Origin: Arthrobacter saudimassiliensis
GTDB taxonomy: Bacteria; Actinomycetota; Actinomycetes; Actinomycetales; Micrococcaceae
Assembly (NCBI GenBank): GCA_900016675.1
Contig: LN483070.1
Span: 744,001-808,000 of the forward strand
Direction: 5' to 3'
DNA length: 64,000 bases
Below the pieces are notes generated by a model. The model ran no database searches. It was not told the origin of the DNA and worked only from the letters and a program-made list of their open reading frames with translations. A program made the position numbers and the translations under genes. Within the stretch, counting starts at the first letter, position 1. Each line of letters begins with the position of its first letter. Below are positions 46,090 through 53,550 of this stretch, one piece after another.

Positions 46090-47724
46090 ATGACCCGCAA
46101 CCAGCGCACGCCCAGCCAGGAGGACCTGGAGACCCTGAGCAGGCAGCTCGGGCGACCGGTCCGCGACGTCGTCGAAATCGGTGCCCGCTGCGTCTGCGGA
46201 AATCCGCTCGTGGCCACCACGGCACCCCGGCTGGGCAACGGGATCCCGTTCCCGACCACCTTCTACCTCACCCACCCGGTCATCACCGCAGCCGTGTCCC
46301 GGCTGGAGGCCGCAGGGCTGATGACCCGGATGACGGAGCGCCTGGAGCAGGACGCCGAACTCGCCGCACGCTACCGCGCCGCCCACGAGCACTACCTGCA
46401 GATGCGCGACGACATCGGTGAGCGTTCCGGCACCGGGCCGGTGCCGGAAATTGCCGGTGTGTCCGCCGGCGGCATGCCCACCCGGGTGAAGTGCCTGCAC
46501 GTGCTCGTCGGCCACTCGCTGGCCGCCGGCCGGGGAGTCAACCCGCTCGGCGACGAGGCGCTGGACGCGATCGCGGAATGGTGGACGCCCGAGCGCTGTT
46601 ACTGTGACGGAGCCTGGGACACCGCAGGCGAGGCGCCCTCGCGCGACCTCAGCCGGCACACCCGCACCCAGGGCCTGACCGCCGAGGAGATCGAGGCCAA
46701 GCGGGCTGCCCGCCGCTCCGCCAGGCCCGCCGGAACGGACACCAACGACGAGGGGGACGACATGGACGGCTCGAACAGCACCATCCGGGTGGCCGCCGTG
46801 GACTGCGGCACCAACTCGATCCGCCTGCTGATTGCCGACGTGGACCCGGCGGCCGGCACGCTGACCGACGTCGTGCGCCAGATGCGGGTGGTGCGCCTGG
46901 GGCAGGACGTCGACGCCACCGGACGCCTCGCCCCCGAAGCCCTCGAACGCACCTTCGCCGCCACCGAAGACTACGCGGCGATGATCCGCGAGCACGGGGC
47001 GGAACGGATCCGCTTCGTCGCCACCTCGGCCAGCCGCGACGCGGAGAACCGCAGCGAGTTCGTCGACGGCATCCGGGCCCGGCTCGGCGTCGAGCCCGAG
47101 GTGATCAGCGGAGACGAGGAAGCGGCACTGTCCTTCGCCGGGGCGGCCAGCGTATTCGGTGACACCGGGGCCGCCCGGACCCTCGTCGTCGACCTCGGCG
47201 GCGGCAGCACCGAGTTCGTCCTCGGCACCGCCGACGGCGTCACCGCCGCCCGCAGCACGGACATGGGCTGCGTGCGCTACACCGAGCGCTACCTGCGGTC
47301 CAACCCGCCCACGGAGGCGGAGATCGCCGCGGCCCGGTCCGACGTCCTGGACCAGATCGCCCAGACCCTGGAGACCGTGCCGCTGGCCGACGCCGACCGG
47401 CTGGTCGGCGTGGCGGGGACCATCACCACGGTCACCGCGCATGCCCTGCAGCTGCCGGCCTACGAGCCGGGCCGGATCAACGGTGCCGAGCTCGCCGTCG
47501 ACCAGGTCACCTCCGCCGCGCAGGAGCTGCTGGCGATGGACCGCGACAGCCGGGCCCGCCTGCCGTACATGCATCCGGGACGCGTCGACGTGATCGGTGC
47601 CGGCGCGCTCATCTGGGCCACCATCGTGGACCGCGTCCATGAACTGACCGACGGGCGGGTGGCCACGGCCGTGGCCAGCGAGCATGACATCCTCGACGGC
47701 ATTGCCCTGAGCGCCGCCCGGTGA
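46090..47724 (+). CDS. ppx: DUF501 and Ppx/GppA exopolyphosphatase in a single reading frame
   Basis: One uninterrupted frame of 544 codons. Residues 1-165 are a DUF501 domain with Cys motifs (CVCGNP near 34, VKCLHVLVGHSL near 135, CYC near 173). A charged linker (about 170-224) is followed by a complete Ppx/GppA phosphatase (about 225-544) with DCGTNSIRLLIAD near 237 and DLGGGSTEFVLG near 365. In relatives the two are usually separate, adjacent genes. Here no stop separates them, but an ATG (46762) with a strong ribosome binding site begins the Ppx part. The cell may make the fusion, free Ppx or both. Ppx enzymes degrade polyphosphate or (p)ppGpp. Confidence 0.9.
   Translation: MTRNQRTPSQEDLETLSRQLGRPVRDVVEIGARCVCGNPLVATTAPRLGNGIPFPTTFYLTHPVITAAVSRLEAAGLMTRMTERLEQDAELAARYRAAHEHYLQMRDDIGERSGTGPVPEIAGVSAGGMPTRVKCLHVLVGHSLAAGRGVNPLGDEALDAIAEWWTPERCYCDGAWDTAGEAPSRDLSRHTRTQGLTAEEIEAKRAARRSARPAGTDTNDEGDDMDGSNSTIRVAAVDCGTNSIRLLIADVDPAAGTLTDVVRQMRVVRLGQDVDATGRLAPEALERTFAATEDYAAMIREHGAERIRFVATSASRDAENRSEFVDGIRARLGVEPEVISGDEEAALSFAGAASVFGDTGAARTLVVDLGGGSTEFVLGTADGVTAARSTDMGCVRYTERYLRSNPPTEAEIAAARSDVLDQIAQTLETVPLADADRLVGVAGTITTVTAHALQLPAYEPGRINGAELAVDQVTSAAQELLAMDRDSRARLPYMHPGRVDVIGAGALIWATIVDRVHELTDGRVATAVASEHDILDGIALSAAR
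46750..46764 (+). promoter_or_regulatory. internal ribosome binding site and ATG for free Ppx
   Basis: GAGGGGGA lies 4-5 nt before the in-frame ATG at 46762. A start here yields a normal-length Ppx/GppA protein of 320 aa (46762-47724) without DUF501. Confidence 0.6.
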
Positions 47725-49103
47725 CGCCCGGCATGTCGAAGGATCCGCGTCCGACCGCCCGCCGCCGCAAGGGACTGCCCGCCCGCCCGGTCCGGGCCGC
47801 AGCGGTGCTGGCCTCCGTGCTGCTGCTGCCGCTGCTGCAGGCGCCGGCGGCGCAGGCGGACGAATGGCGGGACCGGCAGTACTGGCTGGCGGACTACGGC
47901 ATCACCGACGCGTGGAAGACCTCCCGCGGGGAAGGGGTCAGGGTCGCCGTCATCGACACCGGCATCGACTCCAGCCACCCCGACCTCACCGGCGCCGTAA
48001 CGGCCGGCACGGACGTCTCCGGGGCCGGCGCGCCCGACGGGAGCTCCAGCCTCGGGCCGAACCGCGAACACGGCACCCTGGTCGCCACCCTCCTGGCAGG
48101 CCGCGGACACGTGGGAGAGGACAGCGAGAAACCGAAGGACGGCCAGCCCAACCCCGACGGCGTCATCGGCGTGGCCCCGGCGGCGGAGCTGCTCTCGGTC
48201 TCGGCCTGGATCGGCGGATCGAACCCCGGCGGCATACCCATCGAGGAGCAGATCCCGCAGGCCGTGCGCTGGGCCGTGGACAGCGGGGCCAAGGTCATCA
48301 ACATGTCCCTGGGCAGCACCAGCACCGCCTGGCCCGAAAGCTGGGACGATGCCTTCCTCTATGCCGAGCAGAACGACGTCGTCATCGTGGCCGCCGCCGG
48401 CAACCGCGGCGGCGGCATCGCGCAGGTGGGCGCTCCGGCGACCATTCCCGGGGTGCTCACCGTCGCCGGCCTGGACCGCGGGGGAGAGGCCAGCGTCGAC
48501 TCCTCGGCCCAGGGCATCAGCATTGCGGTGGCCGCCCCGGCGGAGGAACTGATCGGCGGGCTGCCCGAGGGCGCCTCCCGCTACGCCCGGTGGAGCGGAT
48601 CCAGTGCCGCGGCACCCATCGTCGCCGGCGTCGCGGCCCTGATCCGTTCGGCCTACCCCGAGCTCAGCGCCGCCGACGTCATCAACCGGATCATCACCAC
48701 CGCCGAGGACCGGGGGGATCCCGGCCTGGACCCGATCTACGGCTACGGCGTCCTTGACGCGGCGGCGGCCGTGGGCCCGGGCCTGCCCGGCGCCGCCGTG
48801 AACCCGCTCGGTACCATCGAAGAGTGGATCCGCATCCACCGCCGGGGCAGCAGCCCGGACGACGCGGCGGTGCCGCCGCCGGTGGGTGAGCCCGCGCCGG
48901 ACATCCCCTCCGCCGCCGCACCCGAGCCGAAGACGTCCGGACTGGAATCCGACGCGCTCCCCGCCGTGCTGGTACTGGGGTTCGGGGCCCTGACGGCGGG
49001 CGTCGCGGCGGCCGGAGCGATCCGCATCCGCCGGGTCCGCCGGGGCGGCGGCGAAGCGGTGGAAACCGTTCCCGGAGCCGGCTCCGACGGCGGCGGCAGC
49101 TGA
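47721..49103 (+). CDS. secreted or membrane-anchored S8 subtilisin-like (mycosin-like) protease
   Basis: A 460-aa serine protease. A signal peptide (about 1-46, ending AQA) is followed by the S8 catalytic domain. The triad is Asp79 in VAVIDTGID, His117 in REHGTLVA and Ser295 in SGSSAAAP, with the oxyanion Asn in AAAGNRGG near 228. A Pro-rich linker leads to a C-terminal transmembrane helix (about 415-440) and a basic tail. This is the layout of mycosins (type VII secretion proteases), but no ESX gene is in the window. GTG 47721 overlaps the Ppx stop by 4 nt. Confidence 0.92.
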   Translation: MTPGMSKDPRPTARRRKGLPARPVRAAAVLASVLLLPLLQAPAAQADEWRDRQYWLADYGITDAWKTSRGEGVRVAVIDTGIDSSHPDLTGAVTAGTDVSGAGAPDGSSSLGPNREHGTLVATLLAGRGHVGEDSEKPKDGQPNPDGVIGVAPAAELLSVSAWIGGSNPGGIPIEEQIPQAVRWAVDSGAKVINMSLGSTSTAWPESWDDAFLYAEQNDVVIVAAAGNRGGGIAQVGAPATIPGVLTVAGLDRGGEASVDSSAQGISIAVAAPAEELIGGLPEGASRYARWSGSSAAAPIVAGVAALIRSAYPELSAADVINRIITTAEDRGDPGLDPIYGYGVLDAAAAVGPGLPGAAVNPLGTIEEWIRIHRRGSSPDDAAVPPPVGEPAPDIPSAAAPEPKTSGLESDALPAVLVLGFGALTAGVAAAGAIRIRRVRRGGGEAVETVPGAGSDGGGS

Positions 49104-49149
49104 CCGGGCGACGGCACGAAAAGCAGCGCCGAAACGGCGCCGACACAGC

Positions 49150-49167
49150 TCGTGAAGCTTTTCACAA
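49150..49167 (+). promoter_or_regulatory. Rex-like operator over the ndh promoter
   Basis: TCGTGAA-GCTT-TTCACAA matches the Rex consensus TTGTGAA-N4-TTCACAA at 13 of 14 defined positions. It lies where the -35 of the ndh promoter should be. Rex represses respiratory genes until NADH rises. Confidence 0.78.
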
Positions 49168-49174
49168 ATAGCGT

Positions 49175-49180
49175 TAGGAT
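49175..49180 (+). promoter_or_regulatory. -10 box of a leaderless ndh transcript (TAGGAT)
   Basis: TAGGAT, 7 nt, then ATG at 49188, with no ribosome binding site; the transcript probably begins at the ATG. Confidence 0.65.
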
Positions 49181-49187
49181 TGGACTC

Positions 49188-50585
49188 ATGGCATCGAACA
49201 CCCAGTTCTCTGATCGCCCGCGGATCCTTGTGGTCGGCGGCGGATACGTTGGTCTCTACGTGGCCAAGAACCTCCAGAAGAAGGTCAAGGCCCAGGGCGG
49301 CATTGTCACGGTAGTGGATCCGCTGCCGTACATGACCTACCAGCCCTTCCTGCCCGAGGTGGCAGCCGGCACCATCGAGGCACGCCACGCCGTGGTCTCG
49401 CACCGGATGCACCTGAAGGACACCGAGCTGATCGCCGGCAAGGTCACCGGCGTCGACCACGCCGCGCGCACCGCCACGGTCGAACCGGCCGACGGCAGCC
49501 CGTCCTTCCAGCTGCCCTACACCGACGTCGTGATGGCAGCGGGCTCGATCACCCGCACCTTCCCGATCCCGGGCCTGGCGGAGAGCGGCATCGGCCTGAA
49601 GACCATCGAGGAAGCCCTCTCGCTGCGCAACAAGATCCTCGAGCGGATCGAGACCGCCTCCCTGATGGAGGACGAAGCCGCCCGGAAGCGCGCGCTGACC
49701 TTCGTCGTCGTCGGCGGCGGCTTTGCCGGCATCGAGACCCTCACCGAGATCGAGGACATGGCCCGCGCCGCCGTCCGCGAGAACGACCGCCTCAAGCGCG
49801 AGGACCTGCGCTTCGTCATGATCGAGGCCATGGGCCGCGTGATGCCCGAGGTGACCCAGGAACAGGCCGAGTGGGTTGTTTCCGACATGCGTTCCCGCGG
49901 CATCGAGGTGCTGCTGAACACCTCCCTGGCCTCCGCCGAGAACGGCGAGCTGAAGCTCATCAACATGGCCGACAAGTCCCCGGCCGGCGAGTTCGCCACC
50001 GACACCCTGATCTGGACCGCCGGCGTGCAGGCCAACCCCATGGTCCGCGCCACCGACTTCCCGATCGATGACCGCGGACGGGTGCGCGCCAACGCCGAGC
50101 TGCGGATCACCGGCGACGACGGCCCCCTCGAGGGTGCCTGGGCCGCCGGCGACGTCGCGGCCGTGCCGGACCTCACCGGCGGCGGCGTGGGCGGCTTCTG
50201 CGTGCCCAACGCACAGCACGCCGTCCGCCAGGCCAAGCTGCTGGCGAAGAACATCTACGCCGCACGCTTCGGCGAGGGCACCGTGAAGGAATACCGCCAC
50301 GAGAACCTCGGCGCGGTGGCCGGCATGGGCCAGTACAAGGGCGTCGCCAACCTCAAGCCGTTCGGCAAGACGATCGGCCTCAAGGGCCTGCCGGCGTGGC
50401 TGGCGCACCGCGGCTACCACGGCCTGGCCATGCCGATGTACGAGCGCAAGGCCCGGGTCATCTCCGGCTGGCTGCTGAACGTGGCCTTCGGCCGTGACCT
50501 CACCCAGCTGCTGCACCTGAAGACCCCGCGTGCGGCGTTTGAGGCGGCGGCGACTCCGGGGAAGAAGCCTGCCGAAAAGAAGTAA
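49188..50585 (+). CDS. ndh: type II NADH dehydrogenase (NDH-2)
   Basis: A 465-aa non-proton-pumping NADH:quinone oxidoreductase. It has the FAD-binding ILVVGGGYVGLYVAKNL near residue 14, the NADH-binding FVVVGGGFAGIETLTE near 175 and the quinone/FAD-side AAGDVAAVPD near 320. The C-terminal amphipathic region (about 395-450) would attach it to the membrane. It appears to have a leaderless mRNA under a Rex-like operator. It sits beside the electron-transport theme set by sdh. Confidence 0.95.
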   Translation: MASNTQFSDRPRILVVGGGYVGLYVAKNLQKKVKAQGGIVTVVDPLPYMTYQPFLPEVAAGTIEARHAVVSHRMHLKDTELIAGKVTGVDHAARTATVEPADGSPSFQLPYTDVVMAAGSITRTFPIPGLAESGIGLKTIEEALSLRNKILERIETASLMEDEAARKRALTFVVVGGGFAGIETLTEIEDMARAAVRENDRLKREDLRFVMIEAMGRVMPEVTQEQAEWVVSDMRSRGIEVLLNTSLASAENGELKLINMADKSPAGEFATDTLIWTAGVQANPMVRATDFPIDDRGRVRANAELRITGDDGPLEGAWAAGDVAAVPDLTGGGVGGFCVPNAQHAVRQAKLLAKNIYAARFGEGTVKEYRHENLGAVAGMGQYKGVANLKPFGKTIGLKGLPAWLAHRGYHGLAMPMYERKARVISGWLLNVAFGRDLTQLLHLKTPRAAFEAAATPGKKPAEKK

Positions 50586-50608
50586 CCGCTTCACTTCGAT
50601 CCACCGTC

Positions 50609-50640
50609 ACGGCGGCGGCCCCCGGCGGGGCCGCCGCCGT
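50609..50640 (+). terminator. terminator after ndh
   Basis: A perfect 14-bp stem (ACGGCGGCGGCCCC with its complement) and a CGGC loop, 23 nt after the stop. Confidence 0.8.
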
Positions 50641-50683
50641 TGCCGTTCTCAGTCCGTTTTTCCTCCGGCCCGCAGCCGTACAT

Positions 50684-50689
50684 TAGGCT
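50684..50689 (+). promoter_or_regulatory. putative -10 of the tRNA gene (TAGGCT)
   Basis: TAGGCT lies 32 nt upstream of the mature tRNA 5' end, suggesting a short tRNA leader. No clear -35 is visible. Confidence 0.5.
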
Positions 50690-50721
50690 TGACTGAGGTC
50701 CGGCAATCCTCCGGACTGCAC

Positions 50722-50795
50722 GCCCCAGTAGCCCAATTGGCAGAGGCATCGGACTTAAAATCCGCGTGTTGTGGGTTCGAGTCCCACCTGGGGTA
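50722..50795 (+). tRNA. tRNA with UAA anticodon (tRNA-Leu by code), short variable loop
   Basis: A 74-nt cloverleaf. The 7-bp acceptor stem is GCCCCAG with CTGGGGT (one G-U). The D arm contains AATTGGCAGA. The anticodon loop CTTAAAA (anticodon TAA at 50756-50758) sits on a 5-bp stem with a T-C mismatch at the outer pair. The variable loop is only 5 nt (GTGTT). The T arm is GTGGG-TTCGAGT-CCCAC and the discriminator is A73, with no encoded CCA. UAA reads Leu UUA codons, but bacterial tRNA-Leu normally has a long variable arm. Identity is by anticodon only. Confidence 0.87.
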
Positions 50796-50916
50796 CCCCT
50801 GAGCCGGGCCGCCCCTGCGGCAGCCCAGACGCCCCGGCGCGGGCACGCACTCCTGCGGCGCGCTCCAACTCCCGGGCTTTCCGCACGCGGTGCCCGCCTT
50901 CTCCCCGCGTTACCCG

Positions 50917-50932
50917 TGTGACGAGCGTTACA
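50917..50932 (+). promoter_or_regulatory. CRP/GlxR-like box upstream of the livK-type gene
   Basis: TGTGA-N6-TTACA, one mismatch from TGTGA-N6-TCACA. It is centred about 41 bp upstream of a start predicted from the TATGTT box at 50953, the class II activator position. The promoter has no good -35. Confidence 0.55.
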
Positions 50933-50942
50933 AGGATGTAAC
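50927..50942 (+). promoter_or_regulatory. GlnR-like inverted repeat overlapping the CRP-like box
   Basis: GTTAC-N6-GTAAC, close to the actinobacterial GlnR box pattern (GTnAC-N6-GnAAC) used in nitrogen control. It overlaps the CRP-like site by 6 bp, so the two could compete or cooperate. Confidence 0.42.
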
Positions 50943-50952
50943 CGGAAACTCT

Positions 50953-50958
50953 TATGTT
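50953..50958 (+). promoter_or_regulatory. putative -10 of the livK-type gene (TATGTT)
   Basis: TATGTT predicts a start near 50965 and an 87-nt leader. The -35 position is poor, which fits dependence on an activator at the adjacent boxes. Confidence 0.4.
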
Positions 50959-51051
50959 GGACACGAGATTCCATTAGCTTTCTTCTCACTCACGCATTAC
51001 AGCTGGGCCGTCGCCTGCAGGCGGGCCTTTCAATCGGGGAGAGAAACACCT

Positions 51052-52443
51052 ATGACTGCACCAAACACTGGCGCACGCCTTGGCCGGGGCCAGGCCAGGG
51101 CCGCCAAGCTCGCAGCACTTGGGCTCGGCTTCGTTATGTTCGCAACCGCCTGCAGCGGCGGCGGTGATTCCGAGTCCGGCGCGACCAACAGCGCCGACGG
51201 CGGCACGACGGCGGAGGCCGCCTCGCTGACCTGCCCCACCGGGGAAGGCACCGAAGGCTCGGAACCGGAAGGGTCCGGCGACGCGTCGGCGGTGCCCGCC
51301 TCCACCGGCACCACGGAAACGCCGCTGAAGATCGGCTCGCTGCTTCCCGTCACCGGGTCGCTCGCCTACCTGGGCCCGCCGGAAATCGCGGGCGTCAAGC
51401 TCGCCGTCCAGCACATCAACGAGGCCGGCGGCGTCCTGGGCAAGGACGTCGAAGCGGTATACCGGGATTCCGGTGACACCACCACCGACATCGCCACCCA
51501 GTCGGTCAATGACCTGCTCGGCCAGGGCGTCAGCGCCATCGTCGGCGCCGCGTCGTCGGGCGTGTCCAAGCTGGTGATCGGCCAGATCACGGGAGCCGGC
51601 GTCATCCAGATTTCACCGGCCAACACGTCGCCGGACTTCACCACGTGGGACGACGGCGGCCTGTACTGGCGCACCGCTCCCTCGGACGTGCTGCAGGGCA
51701 CCACGCTGGGCAACTACATCATGGAATGCGGCGCGCAGACGGTCGGCATGATCGTGCTGAACGACGCCTACGGCACGGGCCTGCAGGCCAATGTCACCGA
51801 GGCGGTGGAAGCCGCCGGCGGGCAGGTGGTCATCTCCGAGATGTTCAACGAGGGCGACTCCCAGTTCAGCAGCCAGGTCGACGCCGTCGTCGGTGCCGAC
51901 CCCGACGCGATCGTGGTGATCAGCTTCGACCAGGCGAAGAGCATCGTTCCGCTGCTGACCGCCAAGGGCGTGGACCCGTCCCAGCTGTTCTTCGTGGACG
52001 GCAACACCTCCGACTACAGCGAGGACCTGGAGGCCGGCACGCTGGAAGGCGCCCAGGGCACGATCCCGGGCCCGTTCGCCGCGCAGTCCTTCAAGGATGA
52101 GCTGCTCGCCATCGATCCGGCCCTGAAGGACTGGGCCTACTCCGGTGAAAGCTACGACGCCGTCACGCTGGTCGCCCTGGCCTCCGAGGCCGCCGGCAGC
52201 ACCGACGGCAAGGCCATCGCCGCCGAGCTCCAGGGCGTTTCGGCCGACGGAGAGAAGTGCTCCGACTTCGCCAGCTGCGTGACGATCCTGCGCGAAGGCG
52301 GGGACATCGACTACGACGGCTACTCGGGTCCGATCACCTTCGACGAGAACGGCGACCCGACCGAGGCCTACATCGGCATCTACCGCTACGACGCGGACAA
52401 CGTTCCGCAGCCGAGCCAGGCGGAAGTCGGCAGCCTGAACTAG
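51052..52443 (+). CDS. livK: branched-chain amino-acid-type ABC substrate-binding lipoprotein
   Basis: A 463-aa periplasmic-binding-type protein anchored by lipid. The signal peptide ends in the lipobox FATAC (Cys near residue 36), followed by a Ser/Gly/Glu-rich linker to about 85. The type I Peripla_BP_6 fold starts at LKIGSLLPVTGSLAYLGPPE and includes VGAASSGVSKLV. The ATG at 51052 is preceded by GGGGAGAG. The matching permease and ATPase genes lie about 1.1 kb downstream on the opposite strand, so the system is split. The ligand could be an amino acid, urea or amide. Confidence 0.92.
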   Translation: MTAPNTGARLGRGQARAAKLAALGLGFVMFATACSGGGDSESGATNSADGGTTAEAASLTCPTGEGTEGSEPEGSGDASAVPASTGTTETPLKIGSLLPVTGSLAYLGPPEIAGVKLAVQHINEAGGVLGKDVEAVYRDSGDTTTDIATQSVNDLLGQGVSAIVGAASSGVSKLVIGQITGAGVIQISPANTSPDFTTWDDGGLYWRTAPSDVLQGTTLGNYIMECGAQTVGMIVLNDAYGTGLQANVTEAVEAAGGQVVISEMFNEGDSQFSSQVDAVVGADPDAIVVISFDQAKSIVPLLTAKGVDPSQLFFVDGNTSDYSEDLEAGTLEGAQGTIPGPFAAQSFKDELLAIDPALKDWAYSGESYDAVTLVALASEAAGSTDGKAIAAELQGVSADGEKCSDFASCVTILREGGDIDYDGYSGPITFDENGDPTEAYIGIYRYDADNVPQPSQAEVGSLN

Positions 52444-52498
52444 GCAGCTGAACTGCGCAGCTGAACTGAGCAGCCTGCCGCTGGCAGCGGCTGCAGGA

Positions 52499-52530
52499 GG
52501 AGGACCGGTCCCGGCAGGGACCGGTCCTCC
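52499..52530 (+). terminator. terminator after the livK-type gene
   Basis: A perfect 14-bp stem (GGAGGACCGGTCCC with its complement) and a GGCA loop. Confidence 0.8.
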
Positions 52531-52636
52531 CGGCATGTCCGGCCCGCTCCGGCAGGGCAGCTGGTCCGGGCGGCAGCGTGGCGCGTTTCATGCCGGTTTT
52601 TGGCTGATCCGGGGACACAGCGGGGACGGCGCTGGG

Positions 52637-52642
52637 TATGCT
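52637..52642 (+). promoter_or_regulatory. -10 box of a leaderless membrane-protein gene (TATGCT)
   Basis: TATGCT, 6 nt, then ATG at 52649, with no ribosome binding site. Confidence 0.6.
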
Positions 52643-52648
52643 GTCGCC

Positions 52649-53449
52649 ATGCTCAAGCGATTCGCCGTGCGCGCCGCGGCTGCCGCCGTCGCCCTCGCGG
52701 CGCTGGTCGCCGGCCTCGCCGCCTCGTTCTGCTACCTTGCCTTCTTTTTCCTGCAGTCGGCCCTCGCCGAGCTGGCCGACGTCGGCGGGGAGGAGCCGGA
52801 GCTTTCCCTGGGCGTGCTGCTCGGCCTGTTCATGGGTCCCTCGCTGCTGGTGGGAGGGTTGGTCGCCGCCTTCATCGGGGCCCGCCGCAGCCGCCGGGCG
52901 CTGCTGTCCCGCCGCGGGCGGAAGCTCGATGCCGCGGCCCGCGCCCGGGCCTGGCGGATGCTCTACGCGCGCCGCGACGAGCTGATGGTGCGCTGGTCCC
53001 GGTATGAGACCGACGTCGCGCTGATGATCGACTACCCGGTGATGACCGACTACAGCGAACCGGTGATCCGGGAGGTGCTGAAGTCGATGCAGGCGATCCG
53101 GGCGGCGGAGGCCGAGGCCGACGAAGGCCGCGATCCGGCCCGCTCCTCCCTTCGTGCAGCCGTGGACAGGTTCGAGGTGGCGTTCCTGGCCGCCGAACGC
53201 CATGCCCGCAGGCTGGGCCAGTCGAAGCTCACCCCGCAGGAGCGCAGCCGGCTTTCGGCGGCCCGCTCGGCGCTGAACATCATCCTCGATGCCGCCGCAC
53301 CGCCCTCGGAGGTGGAGGCGGCCTACCGGAGCCTGCGCAGCAGCCTGCGCGGAATCCTCGACCTGCCGCCGCAGGTCATGGCCGGGCTGGAAGCCAGGGC
53401 CCGGCCGGTGCGCCCGCTCGCGCAGCCGCAGGCCGCCCCGCTGTCCTAA
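52649..53449 (+). CDS. two-helix membrane protein of unknown function, 266 aa
   Basis: A basic N-terminus is followed by a hydrophobic helix (about 9-38), an acidic loop and a second helix (about 50-75). The remaining ~190 residues are a long, Arg/Ala/Glu-rich cytoplasmic helical domain with coiled-coil tendency and a WSRYETDVALMIDYPV patch near 117. I do not recognise a family. It sits between the two halves of the amino-acid transporter. It is probably leaderless. The start at 52649 is favoured over an upstream in-frame codon by the -10 spacing. Confidence 0.68.
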   Translation: MLKRFAVRAAAAAVALAALVAGLAASFCYLAFFFLQSALAELADVGGEEPELSLGVLLGLFMGPSLLVGGLVAAFIGARRSRRALLSRRGRKLDAAARARAWRMLYARRDELMVRWSRYETDVALMIDYPVMTDYSEPVIREVLKSMQAIRAAEAEADEGRDPARSSLRAAVDRFEVAFLAAERHARRLGQSKLTPQERSRLSAARSALNIILDAAAPPSEVEAAYRSLRSSLRGILDLPPQVMAGLEARARPVRPLAQPQAAPLS

Positions 53450-53480
53450 GCCGCCGCCGCCGGAGCCGTGCCCCGGAACA

Positions 53481-53530
53481 GCGAAGCGCCCGTCCCTTTT
53501 CCCCGTGAGGGAAAGGGACAGGCGCTTCGC
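53481..53530. terminator. bidirectional terminator between unknown gene and livF
   Basis: A long stem of about 20 bp (GCGAAGCGCC and GTCCCTTT arms, one mismatch and one bulge) between converging genes. Confidence 0.75.
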
Positions 53531-53550
53531 CCGTCTGAAGCCGCTTCCGG

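Noticed and set aside
47460-50594. 1044-codon open frame on the - strand
   Set aside because: It lies antisense to ppx, the S8 protease and ndh, all well-supported genes. No recognisable motif or start signal.
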